A stretch of DNA of 64,000 nucleotides from contig NZ_CP136708.1 in the NCBI RefSeq assembly GCF_032925565.1, positions 4,598,913-4,662,912 on the forward strand, written 5' to 3'. The notes beneath the pieces were generated by a model. The model searched no databases. It was not told where the DNA came from and saw only the letters and a program-made list of their open reading frames with translations. Shown piece by piece: positions 50,370-60,143 of the stretch (the stretch's first letter is position 1; every line of letters begins with the position of its first letter). The translations under genes and the position numbers were made by a program. The stretch is from Alteromonas sp. CI.11.F.A3 (GTDB lineage Bacteria > Pseudomonadota > Gammaproteobacteria > Enterobacterales > Alteromonadaceae).

Positions 50370-51126
50370 TCCGAATTTGTCTGCCGATGACATTAGCCGC
50401 TATAGTCGTCAGTTGCTACTAGATGACATTGACGATGCGGGTCAAGGGCGCCTTCAGCACGCTTTCGCTGTTATTATCGGGCTAGGTGGTCTAGGTGCCC
50501 TTGCAGCGCGTTACTTGGTAGGGGCCGGAATTGGCAAGGTGCTATTGGTAGACCATGACACCATTGATAAAAGCAATATTCACCGGCAAGTGTTATTTAA
50601 CCAAGCGCATATTGGCCAACACAAAACACAAGCAAGTTACGAGCAGCTGCGCCTTTTAAACCCCCACACCCAGATTGAATTGGCTGACGTTCAAGCAGAT
50701 AGCAGTAACTTAGCTTCATTGATATCCAAAGCCCATTGTGTGCTTGATTGCAGCGACAATGTCACCACTCGAAAAGCCATTAATGCCGCTTGCGTAAGTC
50801 AGCGCAAAGCGCTTTTTATTGCCGCCGCTAGCCAATACAGCTGGCAAGCGATAAACCTGCGTTGCAATGGATCAGACAGTGGTTGTTATGCGTGTCTATT
50901 AGCACAAACCACAGTACAAGAAGACTGTATCAGCCAAGGTATTTTAGGCCCAGTGGTAGGCATGGCCGCGTGTTTTCAGGCTACTCAGGCCCTACTGTAC
51001 ATGGCCAACCCCAAGGCAAACATTACATGGGGCCAATATACCATCATGAATGTGGCCACCGCTCAGTTTCAATCTTTCTCACTTCCGGCCTACAAGCACT
51101 GCGAGGTATGCCAATGTCTAGCATAA
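50362..51126 (+). CDS. thiF: ThiS adenylyltransferase ThiF
   Basis: An E1-like enzyme that adenylates the ThiS C-terminus. ATP-binding GLGGLGALAARYLVGAGIGKVLLVDHD, RQVLFNQAHIG and CSDNVTTRKAINAAC are typical, and four cysteines (CYACLL and CEVCQC) should bind zinc. The frame begins at 50299, but the ATG at 50362 overlaps the thiD-thiE stop by 8 bases (ATGAATAG) and gives the standard N-terminus. Confidence 0.92.
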
Positions 51127-51323
51127 GTATTTCACTAAATGGTACACAGGTGAGCTGTGCAGCAAATACGTCGGTGTTAGCTTTTCTAACCGCCCAAGGC
51201 ATAAGCCAAGACGGCACTGCTGTGGCTAAAAACGGCAGTATTTTAGCCAAGCCTCTTTGGGGTAAAAGCCACTTACAACATAACGACAAGCTTGACGTTT
51301 TCACGCTTGTAGCAGGAGGGTAA
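51114..51323 (+). CDS. thiS: sulfur-carrier protein ThiS
   Basis: A 69-residue ubiquitin-like protein ending in the required Gly-Gly (TLVAGG), which becomes the thiocarboxylate sulfur donor for the thiazole. It starts at the ATG at 51114 inside the end of thiF (13-base overlap), and thiG begins on the base after its stop. Confidence 0.92.
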   Translation: MSSISISLNGTQVSCAANTSVLAFLTAQGISQDGTAVAKNGSILAKPLWGKSHLQHNDKLDVFTLVAGG

Positions 51324-52091
51324 ATGCTTACCTTAGCTAACCAAACATTTTCATCTCGTTTATTAATGGGTACAGGTAAATTTAGCTCGCCAAGCATAAT
51401 GAAACGCAGTGTAAAAAGTGCCAAAAGCACCATGGTTACTTTAGCCATGAAACGGCTTTCGGCGCACATTGAACATGATAATTCCTTAACCTTGTTAAAA
51501 GAATTAGACGTGACGCTTTTACCGAACACCTCTGGTGCCAAAAATGCGCAAGAAGCTATTTTTGCTGCTGAGCTAGCTTATGAAGTACTAGGTTCACCAT
51601 GGATAAAGTTAGAGATTCACCCTGACCAGCAGCACCTTTTACCTGACCCTATCGAAACCTTACAGGCCGCAGAAGTATTAGTGAAAAAAGGGTTCAATGT
51701 GCTGCCTTATTGCCATGCCGACCCTGTGCTATGTAGGCGGTTAGAAGAAGTAGGCTGCGCAGCGGTTATGCCATTAGGCGCGCCTATCGGCACCAACCAA
51801 GGGTTACAAACGGCGCCTTTTTTGCGCATTATCATTGAGCAAGCGAATGTGCCCGTTATTGTAGATGCGGGTATCGGCAAACCTAGCGAAGCCATGGCTG
51901 CCATGGAAATGGGTGCAGATGCTGTATTGGTGAATACGGCTATTGCTACTGCAAGCAATCCTGTTGCCATGGCGAGCGCTTTTTCTAAAGCCGTTGAAAT
52001 AGGCCGCAAAGCCTACGAAGCGGGCATGCCCAACACACAGCAACATGCTGAGCCTTCTAGCCCCTTAACTCAATTTTTGGTGCAGGAGTAA
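51324..52091 (+). CDS. thiG: thiazole synthase ThiG
   Basis: A 255-residue TIM-barrel enzyme that builds thiazole phosphate from deoxyxylulose phosphate, dehydroglycine and ThiS thiocarboxylate. Seen: [36 protein letters not shown] (active-site lysine), [14 protein letters not shown] and [28 protein letters not shown]. It abuts thiS and precedes thiH. Confidence 0.95.
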   Translation: MLTLANQTFSSRLLMGTGKFSSPSIMKRSVKSAKSTMVTLAMKRLSAHIEHDNSLTLLKELDVTLLPNTSGAKNAQEAIFAAELAYEVLGSPWIKLEIHPDQQHLLPDPIETLQAAEVLVKKGFNVLPYCHADPVLCRRLEEVGCAAVMPLGAPIGTNQGLQTAPFLRIIIEQANVPVIVDAGIGKPSEAMAAMEMGADAVLVNTAIATASNPVAMASAFSKAVEIGRKAYEAGMPNTQQHAEPSSPLTQFLVQE

Positions 52092-52098
52092 TTTGGTT

Positions 52099-53223
52099 AT
52101 GCGTATTGCAAGCACACTTTTGTCGCAAGACTTATCGAATATCGCCCTTTCTATTCAAAGTAAAACCAGCAAGCATGTAGAGCAAGCGTTGGTTAAAACT
52201 AGCCGAAATATAGATGATTTCATGGCGTTAATATCGCCGGCTGCCGCCCCTTATGTAGAGGAAATGGCCATGCAGTCACAAGCACTAACCCGCGCACGGT
52301 TTGGCAATACCATGGGGTTATTTGTGCCGCTATACCTTGCCAACTTATGTGCGAACGAATGTACCTACTGCGGCTTCACCATGAGCAACAAAATAAAGCG
52401 CACGGTGCTAAACCTTAGCCAAATAGAAAAGGAAATAGCCGCCATTACCGACTTGGGATTTTCACAAGTATTGCTGGTAACAGGAGAGCACGAACAAAAG
52501 GTGGGAATGCCTTATTTTAGTGAAGTATTACCCTCAATCAGAGATAGCGTGAGCAATGTGATGATGGAAGTGCAACCGTTGCCACAAAAAGACTATGAAA
52601 CCTTAAAGTCGTTAGGGGTGGACGCAGTGCTGGTTTACCAAGAAACCTATAACCCTCAAGAGTACGCGCGATATCATACCCGAGGTAAAAAGCAGGACTT
52701 CTTGTGGCGTTTACAGGCCAGCGATCGTATTGGCGCGGCAGGTATCGATAAAATAGGCATTGGCGCCCTATTAGGCTTAGGAGATTGGCGTACCGATAGT
52801 GTTATGACAGCCCTGCACGGCCAGCTTATACAGCAGTATTACTGGCGAAGTCGGGTAGCTATTTCTTTTCCGCGATTGCGACAGTGCGAAGGCAATACTA
52901 ACGACGCCGCTAATTTACTCACCCAGCAGTTTCCAAACGAAACGCAACTGTTACAGTTAATTTGCGCTCACCGCTTGTTTAACCCTCAAGCCGAATTGTC
53001 ATTGTCTACCCGCGAATCGGCGCGCTTTCGCGATGGTGTACTGCCACTGGGTATTACGTCTATGTCTGCAGGGTCACAAACCCAACCAGGCGGTTACAGT
53101 GCGCCGTCAGAAGCACTTAACCAGTTTGATATAGATGATACTCGCCCCGTTAATTCGGTGGCCGCCGCCATTGAAGCAAAAGGATTAGAGCCGGTATGGA
53201 AAGACTGGATGGCTTTCAGCTAG
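52099..53223 (+). CDS. thiH: 2-iminoacetate synthase ThiH
   Basis: A radical-SAM tyrosine lyase that supplies dehydroglycine under low oxygen or as the standard gammaproteobacterial route. Cluster cysteines are in CANECTYCGF. GFSQVLLVTGEHEQKVG, VYQETYNPQEYARYHTRGKK and SFPRLRQCEG are ThiH marks. The frame opens at a TTG at 52093, but the ATG at 52099 with GGAG upstream is more likely. No thiO is present, so tyrosine is the glycine-imine source. Interestingly CofG/CofH in this window also consume tyrosine. Confidence 0.93.
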   Translation: MRIASTLLSQDLSNIALSIQSKTSKHVEQALVKTSRNIDDFMALISPAAAPYVEEMAMQSQALTRARFGNTMGLFVPLYLANLCANECTYCGFTMSNKIKRTVLNLSQIEKEIAAITDLGFSQVLLVTGEHEQKVGMPYFSEVLPSIRDSVSNVMMEVQPLPQKDYETLKSLGVDAVLVYQETYNPQEYARYHTRGKKQDFLWRLQASDRIGAAGIDKIGIGALLGLGDWRTDSVMTALHGQLIQQYYWRSRVAISFPRLRQCEGNTNDAANLLTQQFPNETQLLQLICAHRLFNPQAELSLSTRESARFRDGVLPLGITSMSAGSQTQPGGYSAPSEALNQFDIDDTRPVNSVAAAIEAKGLEPVWKDWMAFS

Positions 53224-53410
53224 CCATTTTGTATATCTCTTTTTCTAACCACAAGTTTTCGCCTATTTCTAGTCGCTAGTTATGGCTACAACACTTTCCC
53301 ATCATGCTAGTTAAGTGATAACTAAACGAATATTGTTTCTTACTGTTAATCCAAAAAGTCCTTTGTAAGCTACTATTACTAAGCAGCTTTGTATTAACAG
53401 TGGGGACAGC

Positions 53411-54517
53411 ATGGCAATGAAGAATATCAATCATAGAAGACTTGCGTTGATCGCAGGGGTGTTAACCCTTGGTACACTCACCGCCTGCGGCGATCATTCC
53501 AATTCAGAATCTCATGTCCACGCTCAAAATGAAGCCAAAAAACAAAGCACAACCGCTTCACTCCCAACCATTACCGAATACTTTACTGATGACGTTACAA
53601 TAAGCGAAAGCCTTGTTGATTGCACATTAAGCGATGGAACTGAAACTCGCTGTTATATCGTTACAATGCCCGTAAATAGCGGCATTGATATCGGCCATGA
53701 CAAAGGCCCGTGGTGCCCGCGTAATATCAGTGATACCGCCGAAGACACGGGAATTTGGCTAAGTGATAACCAAGTATACGATGCAGATGGCAACTTCATC
53801 GAAAACCTAGCCACCTTCTACAGTGATGACAATTGGCAGCTATTTAACCCTGAAACTGGCGAAGTTAAAGTGACCGACAGTAAAGATGCCTGCCTTGCTG
53901 CTGCGCGCCCCGATGTTGCCCCTGAATATCAGAACTACTGCGTTGAATGCCAACCTGAATACGCGGAAGATGTAGAGCCCCAGCAGTATCTCATCCCCGC
54001 CTACCCTGAAAAAGCCTCTCGTATTACTCAATTCGACCCTCATGGTGGTGTTGGCCTCGCGTTTAACGGTGTAAAGATGGATGCGCCTGCGCCAGTTGAT
54101 GCCATTTTGGGCGCCTATACTCTTGCCCCTTTTGATGACTGTGGCGGCCACGTGAATCCGCATGTGGGTTATCACTACCATGCAATAACCGAGTGCTCGT
54201 CAATTGATACTGCACTTTCTACCCATGGCAAAATGTTAGGCGTGGCGCTAGACGGTTTCACTATTTTTGAACGCAAGCACCCTGATGGACAAGTACCTGA
54301 TGATCTTGACGACTGTGGCGGGCATGCAATCGATGGTAGCCGAGGTGGTGGACAAGAAGGAATTGGTTACCACTACCATGCAGGCGCAACCGGCAGCAAT
54401 CAAATTTTGAGCTGTTTTAGTGCCCCTAAAGGCTGCGCTATTGAAGGTGACAGTATGCGGTGTGATGTGCGACGAGGGCCACCAGGAAATCGTCCACCGC
54501 CACCCAAACCGCCTTAA
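53411..54517 (+). CDS. YHYH-domain lipoprotein
   Basis: A 368-residue exported protein. The N-terminus has a lipobox LTAC with Cys26, so it is a lipoprotein. The C-terminal half carries two copies of the YHYH motif (GYHYHAITEC and GYHYHAGATGS), each preceded by a DDCGGH segment (FDDCGGHVNPH, LDDCGGHAIDGS), suggesting a duplicated metal- or disulfide-rich fold. Many cysteines fit an oxidising periplasm or cell surface. The C-terminus is Pro/Arg-rich. The YHYH family has no known function. It stands alone between thiH and the ThrE-type exporter; a GGGGA site precedes the ATG. Confidence 0.85.
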   Translation: MAMKNINHRRLALIAGVLTLGTLTACGDHSNSESHVHAQNEAKKQSTTASLPTITEYFTDDVTISESLVDCTLSDGTETRCYIVTMPVNSGIDIGHDKGPWCPRNISDTAEDTGIWLSDNQVYDADGNFIENLATFYSDDNWQLFNPETGEVKVTDSKDACLAAARPDVAPEYQNYCVECQPEYAEDVEPQQYLIPAYPEKASRITQFDPHGGVGLAFNGVKMDAPAPVDAILGAYTLAPFDDCGGHVNPHVGYHYHAITECSSIDTALSTHGKMLGVALDGFTIFERKHPDGQVPDDLDDCGGHAIDGSRGGGQEGIGYHYHAGATGSNQILSCFSAPKGCAIEGDSMRCDVRRGPPGNRPPPPKPP

Positions 54518-54716
54518 AAATATGGATTAGTTTTTCTAATGTGAAAAAATAATAAATGTTTTTTGCGTTATCGTTATTTTGCCTCTACAATCCGCGCAAA
54601 TTTTAGCCAAACCTATTTTATCTCTCAATACTGGCTTGGTTTTTTCTCGCTACCGCCCTATGCGGTGAATGCACGTTAGGTTTTATTGAAATATAGCCCC
54701 CAAGTAGGACAAGTCG

Positions 54717-55943
54717 TTGGACACAGTAGAATTTATTCAAATTCGGAGATTTATTGTTAAGCTTGGCAAAATGCTGCATAAATACGGTACGCCAGCTTTT
54801 CGATTAGAAGCTTACTTATTAGAAGTTGCCACCTACTTAGGCGTGCACGCCTCGTTTATTTCCACACCCACTTCATTAACTTTTGTTATTTGGAGTGACA
54901 GACACGAAGACGAATACAACCATGCATCCCGCCTACTCCCAGGCGACTTAGACATGAACGCGTTATCGCTTACTGACGAGCTTGCAGGCTCATTACTAAG
55001 TGGTGAACTTACCCTTGCTGAAGCCGATAAGCGTTTAGATGCAATTGATGCAATGGGCAGCCCGTATGGAAAATGGCTTACGGGCGGTGCTTTTGGTATG
55101 GCTACCAGCGCCTTTGCCATGCTGATGGGAGCAAGCTGGGCTGAAATTGGTTGGTCAGGGTTACTAGGGTTACTTGCCTATGTATGGACGCTGTGGTCTG
55201 AGCGTTCTAAACGGGTTAACTTAATGCTTGAACCCGCCACGGCTTTTATTGCAGCCTTGTTAACTTGTGCAATCGGTACTTATATCGACCCAGGTATTAA
55301 CATCCCTCTTATCGTGCTGTCTTCGGTGATTGTATTTGTTCCTGGGCTTGCGCTTACCATGGGGCTTGCTGAACTGTCGTCCCGCAACATGGTATCAGGA
55401 ACCGCCCGCACCATGGACGCGGTAATGCAGTTGTTCAAGCTTTACTTTGGTGCTTTTTTAGGCGTATCTGCAGGCTTTAGCTTGTTTGGTGAAAACGTGT
55501 ATCAACCTGCTGAATCTTTGCCTTATTGGGCAACATGGTTATCAGTATTTTTGTTATGTTTAGCGCTAGTGGCGATATTTCGCACCCGCGTTAAGCATAT
55601 TCCTTGGGCAATGGCGGCGGCCTTTATTGCCTACAGCGCGACGGCATGGAGTTCTGATTACATGAGCCCTGGGTTAGGCGCGTTCGTGGGTGCATTTGCG
55701 CTAGGGCTTTTTGCCAATGCTTTCACCCGCATTGCAAATCAGCCTGCTACCATTGTGGCTATGCACGGGCTAATTGTATTGGTACCGGGTTCTAAAACGT
55801 ATATCGGGTTAAACTCGTTTATTTCGGGGCAAGACTTTGTACAAGCCGATCACTTAGGCCAAGAGGTGTTCTTGATTTTTATGTCGCTAGTAGCAGGGCT
55901 TATTTTCGCCAACGTTGTCATGCCAACTAAAAAAGCCCTCTAG
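54717..55943 (+). CDS. ThrE-family threonine/serine exporter, fused form
   Basis: A 408-residue membrane protein that joins the ThrE N-terminal part (KLGKMLHKYGTPAFRLEAYL, about 10-250) with the C-terminal ThrE_2 domain (~270-405), about ten membrane helices in all. It probably exports threonine or serine; other small substrates are possible. The start is TTG at 54717, the first possible start after an in-frame TAG, with GTAGGAC upstream. The next ATG would cut into the conserved N-terminus. The gene ends before a strong terminator. Confidence 0.85.
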   Translation: MDTVEFIQIRRFIVKLGKMLHKYGTPAFRLEAYLLEVATYLGVHASFISTPTSLTFVIWSDRHEDEYNHASRLLPGDLDMNALSLTDELAGSLLSGELTLAEADKRLDAIDAMGSPYGKWLTGGAFGMATSAFAMLMGASWAEIGWSGLLGLLAYVWTLWSERSKRVNLMLEPATAFIAALLTCAIGTYIDPGINIPLIVLSSVIVFVPGLALTMGLAELSSRNMVSGTARTMDAVMQLFKLYFGAFLGVSAGFSLFGENVYQPAESLPYWATWLSVFLLCLALVAIFRTRVKHIPWAMAAAFIAYSATAWSSDYMSPGLGAFVGAFALGLFANAFTRIANQPATIVAMHGLIVLVPGSKTYIGLNSFISGQDFVQADHLGQEVFLIFMSLVAGLIFANVVMPTKKAL

Positions 55944-55997
55944 TATATTGCAACAGAGCATTGGAGCTGAGTATCGGTACGGGGTATTGGTACTAAA

Positions 55998-56036
55998 AAT
56001 TAGAGCTGAGAATTAGAGCTGAGAATTAGAGCTGAG
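55998..56036 (+). repeat. three 13-base tandem repeats
   Basis: AATTAGAGCTGAG occurs three times head to tail, exactly, in the space after the ThrE-type gene. A partial GAGCTGAG lies farther upstream near 55965. No function is evident; replication slippage is the simplest explanation. Confidence 0.85.
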
Positions 56037-56088
56037 CACAGTTAACCGAATTTCAATTCGTATTCATACACTTAAAAACTCCGATAAG

Positions 56089-56127
56089 AATAACAGCGTT
56101 ATTAATAACGCTGTTATTTATTTTTTC
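56089..56127. terminator. terminator with 30-base perfect palindrome
   Basis: AATAACAGCGTTATT (56089-56103) is followed directly by its exact complement (56104-56118) and a T-rich run on the plus strand. It separates the ThrE-type gene (+) from ycjF (-). Confidence 0.85.
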
Positions 56128-56134
56128 AGTAGCT

Positions 56135-57106
56135 TCATTTTAATAGCTTCATTAACGCCTTCCCTAAACGCACATTAAGCGCCCCTGCGGCGACGGCTTC
56201 AGCAGAATTTTCCATAAATTTGGCACTTAACGAACCACCAATTTGATTAGCGACTTCATCGGTGGCCAAATCAAATACCCCCTGTGCGGCAATATTTTGC
56301 GCTAATACGCCAAGTAATTTCCAATTCCCGATAGTACCGGGTCGAAGGCCATAAATTTTCGCCATTCGTCTTATGGTTCGAAAGCTTATCCACATTACAG
56401 CAAAGGTTTGAATTAAGTTATTCGGGCTAATAAAAGCCAAACTTCCTGCGGTAATCGACTCTTTGTTTAGCACTTTCTGCGCTTTTTGCTGCACCGCGTT
56501 TAACACCGTATCGTGATACAGCCCCAGCCGCTCTTTGGCAGACATGTCGTTGTGCAGCTGCTTTTGGTAAATAGCGAAACAGTGCGCAGCATAAGACGAT
56601 GAAGTAAAACGGCTACCATGGCGTTTAAGTACTTTATCGACGGTCTCAATGCTATCTTCACCGGTTAACGATGCGATAGTTTGCCCATCATCAATGGCCT
56701 TATTGATTTGCTTATAGCCTCGCCACTCTCGAAAGCTTAAATAACTGAAACAGGCTACAAAACCGCTAAGTAGTGCTGCCAAAGCAGTGCTAGCAATAGG
56801 GTGCTCGGCTACGCTTGCCGTAAGCGTGGTGTAGGCATCGAAAACGAAGAAGCCAATAATGGAAAGTACACCTAGCCCCAAGGTTAATCCGCCAGTAGAA
56901 ATGCGCGCTTTTGCGCTGTCCATTTGCCATTCGTTGGTTTCAGTTTTTGCGGGCATCGCCGTATCGGGTGGCGTAATATCAAGACGCTGCTGTACTACTT
57001 TGGCCCGATAGGCTGGCGCTGTTGTACTTGTTGCGTCATCGGTATTGTTGTTCGTCGCATCTGACGTGTTCATACCTTGCGTGTTAATCGAGCCTTGCTT
57101 ATTCAT
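56135..57106 (-). CDS. ycjF: YcjF/DUF697-family inner-membrane protein
   Basis: A 323-residue membrane protein of the YcjF (TIGR01620/DUF697) family. Two helices lie near residues 70-90 and 105-125 (GLGVLSIIGFFVFDAYTTL, ALAALLSGFVACFSYLSF), and the DUF697 segment with AFISPNNLIQTFAVMWISFRTIRRMAKIYG-type helices follows. Its function is unknown; it is regularly paired with the GTPase-like YcjX and with stress operons. The frame runs back to 57220 inside ycjX; the ATG at 57106 with AAGGAG upstream, overlapping ycjX by 8 bases, is the likely start. Confidence 0.85.
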   Translation of the reverse strand: MNKQGSINTQGMNTSDATNNNTDDATSTTAPAYRAKVVQQRLDITPPDTAMPAKTETNEWQMDSAKARISTGGLTLGLGVLSIIGFFVFDAYTTLTASVAEHPIASTALAALLSGFVACFSYLSFREWRGYKQINKAIDDGQTIASLTGEDSIETVDKVLKRHGSRFTSSSYAAHCFAIYQKQLHNDMSAKERLGLYHDTVLNAVQQKAQKVLNKESITAGSLAFISPNNLIQTFAVMWISFRTIRRMAKIYGLRPGTIGNWKLLGVLAQNIAAQGVFDLATDEVANQIGGSLSAKFMENSAEAVAAGALNVRLGKALMKLLK

Positions 57107-58493
57107 TGGAAACTCCTTCGGCCAATAAGAATTGAAGTAATCTATCCAATCCTCTGCCAGATAGTATTCGCGCCATATAGTCTTGCGGCACTTGAGTGTT
57201 AAGCACTGGAAAATGTGCATCTGACTCCATGGCTTTTAACGAAGCAGGAATAGATTCAAATGCCGCTTCAACGTAGCCATTTTCGGCATCTTGATAACGT
57301 AATGCGTTCGGCGAACTGCCTTCATCAGTGACTTGTATTGCCGATACTAAAAAATGCTCAAACTGAATGGGCTTATCAACAAAACGGGCTCTGGCACCTT
57401 CGGTAACCTGCTTCAATAACGATAGTAAGTTTTCACGTTCAGACACTGGAATTAAATCGGCTTTAGTAGCCACAAAAGCCACCCTACCAATGGCTTCTTT
57501 GCGCATAACATTGCGGGCAAACCATCCTGTTTGGCCATACACAAAAGTGTCAGCCAAATGACTCAAGGTTTCTTTTAACTGGTACAAATGCTGACGGCTG
57601 TGATTTAACCCCTCGAATAAATCCACCAAAATAATTTGTTTATCCGTTTCCCGAAATACAGACTGCTTTAACGGCGTTAACCAGTCTTTTTGAAACGCGG
57701 AAAAATGGCTTTCAAAGGCGTTGAACCAAGGGTGAGATACATCGCTGGTAATACTTGATGGTAACGGCGCAAAGCCAAGTTGCTGCCAATCAAAATCACT
57801 TGAATCTAGTAAGAAACTGCCAGGTTGTAGCAGGGAAATTCCGTTTTGTTTGGCAGTCACTAAATAACGTCGATAGGCACTTACAAGCTCGTTAATGCTG
57901 GTCTGCGTGGGCGGTTGTTCGAAGTCAAAAGCATTCACTACGTCCTTCCACTCATTCGCAAAATGCTGCTGGGGGCCGCTGCTTAATTGTGCCCATGCAG
58001 AATCAGACCACTGAGCATAGGTTTTACCTAACATGGGGATATCGGTTATCCACTCCCCTGGGTAGTCGATAAACTCAAAAACAATATCAGTATGGGGCAG
58101 CACGTGGCGCTTAATACTGGTGGTTTGGGTTAACCGCACGATAAGCTTAAAGCCATAAGCTTCTTCAGTCGCGGCAGGCCAGCGGCCTTCAGCCAGTGCA
58201 GCTATGTTCTCTTCAAGCGGAAAAGGCTTATACCCATCTATCGGTTCAACACGCATGAATTCCACCTGTGAAGGAGGAAGGTATCGCAACAAAGGCATAC
58301 ACGCGTAGCCCTCTTCGCTACGACTTTTCAGCATAGTCATTAAACTAGTGAACAACATAGATTTGCCGCTTCGGCTTAAACCAGTAATGGTAAATCTATG
58401 AGTTTCTTTACTGAAGATATCAGACAGGGTTTCCCCCGAAGCAGACGCGGCTAGCCTCACCTTTTCAAGTAAAGAAGACAAACTGTTTTGCAT
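57099..58493 (-). CDS. ycjX: YcjX-family P-loop NTPase (DUF463)
   Basis: A 464-residue DUF463 protein with a P-loop GLSRSGKS (38-45), a DxxG-like FIDYPGEW motif and VATKADLIPV (the NKxD-type guanine-specificity loop), so it probably binds GTP. The role is unknown but it is often stress-linked and acts with YcjF. The frame reaches 58574; the ATG at 58493 with AAGGA about 12 bases upstream fits the family N-terminus (ASASGETLSDIFSKETHRFTITG-type, P-loop near residue 40). Confidence 0.88.
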   Translation of the reverse strand: MQNSLSSLLEKVRLAASASGETLSDIFSKETHRFTITGLSRSGKSMLFTSLMTMLKSRSEEGYACMPLLRYLPPSQVEFMRVEPIDGYKPFPLEENIAALAEGRWPAATEEAYGFKLIVRLTQTTSIKRHVLPHTDIVFEFIDYPGEWITDIPMLGKTYAQWSDSAWAQLSSGPQQHFANEWKDVVNAFDFEQPPTQTSINELVSAYRRYLVTAKQNGISLLQPGSFLLDSSDFDWQQLGFAPLPSSITSDVSHPWFNAFESHFSAFQKDWLTPLKQSVFRETDKQIILVDLFEGLNHSRQHLYQLKETLSHLADTFVYGQTGWFARNVMRKEAIGRVAFVATKADLIPVSERENLLSLLKQVTEGARARFVDKPIQFEHFLVSAIQVTDEGSSPNALRYQDAENGYVEAAFESIPASLKAMESDAHFPVLNTQVPQDYMARILSGRGLDRLLQFLLAEGVSNE

Positions 58494-58799
58494 GAGCCAC
58501 CCATTTCCTTTTAGTTGCGCGCAAGCATACGTACCTATACATGATGTGGTCATTAATTGATGTAAGACAAGCATATTGCACGTTTTGTTACAACTTTCTT
58601 AGTTTAGCCATTATCACGGTTGACCCATTCACGGTGCACTGGCATATAAGAATTTATCCGCACTGCATAGTGCGATTTATTCTTCCCTACTGGGTGATTT
58701 ATTAGCCCCTACTGGGTATTTGTCAGCGTGAATTAACAGGCTGGTATTAACTGAGTAGTCATTAATTCGCCGAATAAAATCGATAACAAGGATCATCAA
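58494..58799. other. divergent intergenic region, ycjX / AhpD-like gene
   Basis: About 300 bases holding both promoters. A small direct repeat CCCTACTGGGT occurs twice near 58685 and 58709, each followed by a T-rich stretch. No ORF or known regulatory site is recognisable. Confidence 0.5.
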
Positions 58800-59144
58800 A
58801 TGAGCAAATCGTACCCTGATATTACTAAACGCATTTCAGATAACATGAAGTCTCTTCGTGCTGGCATACCCGACACCATGCAAGGGTTTTCAGCCATGGC
58901 GAAAGCGGCAACGCAAGATGGCGCGCTAGATAAAAAAACCAAAGAGCTTATTGCATTAGCCATTGGCATTTCAACACGATGCGACGGCTGTATTGGCTTT
59001 CACGTAAAAGCATTAGTTGAGCTAGGTGTTACTAAAGAAGAATTGGAAGAAACACTAGGAATGGCCATTTATATGGGCGGCGGCCCTTCGCTGATGTACG
59101 CCGCCGATGCCATGTTAGCTTACGAGCAATTTACCCAAGGGTAA
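58800..59144 (+). CDS. carboxymuconolactone decarboxylase/AhpD-family protein
   Basis: A 114-residue helical protein of the AhpD-like CMD family. The redox motif CDGCIGFH (Cys61, Cys64, His68) matches the active site of AhpD-type alkylhydroperoxidases, so a thiol-dependent peroxidase role is more likely than lactone decarboxylation. No ahpC or other partner is adjacent. Divergent from ycjX. Confidence 0.88.
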   Translation: MSKSYPDITKRISDNMKSLRAGIPDTMQGFSAMAKAATQDGALDKKTKELIALAIGISTRCDGCIGFHVKALVELGVTKEELEETLGMAIYMGGGPSLMYAADAMLAYEQFTQG

Positions 59145-59256
59145 TACAGGCTACCTGATGATAGCGTGCTGGCTTTGTATTAAAGCGGCTGCCGCTATTG
59201 CGCTTTTACATACAGCCACTTTCGCACTTTTGCACTAAGCACTTTTACTGAACCCA

Positions 59257-60018
59257 CTAGTGCTGAGCGGTTTTGCCGAACAGCTTTCGGTTAATGCGGT
59301 TTTTGGCTGAATGCCAGTGATTCTTTGGCAAGGTTGGCGCATTTTCGATAACGTGGTCAAAGGGAATATCAACCATCTGTACCGGTGCCACATGCGCGCA
59401 GAAAATCGTTTCTATAGACGACTGCGCAATGCGTTGTAACGACTTACGGTACTGATTTGGGTGACATAAAGGGTAAGGTGGTACTAACTCACCTTTCACT
59501 TTCACCAATAAATCGGCAACATACGCTTGCCGAGTGGGCTCATGCATGATGGTAAGGTCGTGGTCAGTGTGACCGGGTGAGTAAAGTACTTTCCACTCGT
59601 TAAAAAAGGGCAGATTTTGATTATCGTCAAGCAAAATATCAGCACGCAATACGGGGTTATACCAAATAGACTCTCGCTGCTTGCCTATGCGGTTTGCTAC
59701 CCATAACGTCAGCGCTAAATCAATAGCATGTGCGGCTCTGCCCATGATGCCCGAATACCAGTTCTTCGCTTTTGGGTGCGCAGCAATGGGTGCCCCCGTT
59801 AACGCTTTTAGTCGAACAGCTCCCCCTGCATGGTCGGGATGCATATGTGTTACCACAATCAATTTTAAGTCGTTTAAAGGCCGATGCAAGGTATCAGTAA
59901 TAAATTTGCTCACCGTATCAACATCTGCGCGACTACATCCATCTAGTAACAATAAGCCATGCGCGTGTTCGGCGAGGTAAATGTGTTGAATGTAGCCAGA
60001 AATGGTATGGATCTTCAT
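59257..60018 (-). CDS. metallo-beta-lactamase-fold hydrolase
   Basis: A 253-residue MBL-fold protein. The metal motif THMHPDHAGG supplies His58, His60, Asp62 and His63; LYSPGHTDHDLTIMHEPTRQAYVADLL supplies the later histidine and bridging aspartate. The substrate is unknown; glyoxalase II-like thioesters and lactones are possibilities for this fold. It lies beside a divergent LysR gene. Confidence 0.87.
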   Translation of the reverse strand: MKIHTISGYIQHIYLAEHAHGLLLLDGCSRADVDTVSKFITDTLHRPLNDLKLIVVTHMHPDHAGGAVRLKALTGAPIAAHPKAKNWYSGIMGRAAHAIDLALTLWVANRIGKQRESIWYNPVLRADILLDDNQNLPFFNEWKVLYSPGHTDHDLTIMHEPTRQAYVADLLVKVKGELVPPYPLCHPNQYRKSLQRIAQSSIETIFCAHVAPVQMVDIPFDHVIENAPTLPKNHWHSAKNRINRKLFGKTAQH

Positions 60019-60143
60019 TTAGATTCTCAACGCGTGAAGTACTGTTGGCAATAATAGTGTGTTGACGGTGGGGCTCGCTCTACAACACAACATACCAATA
60101 ATTTATGCTGGAATACTAGCAAACATTACACGAAATAACCAGT

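Noticed and set aside
51044..51541. 165-residue minus-strand ORF
   Set aside because: Antisense to thiF, thiS and thiG.
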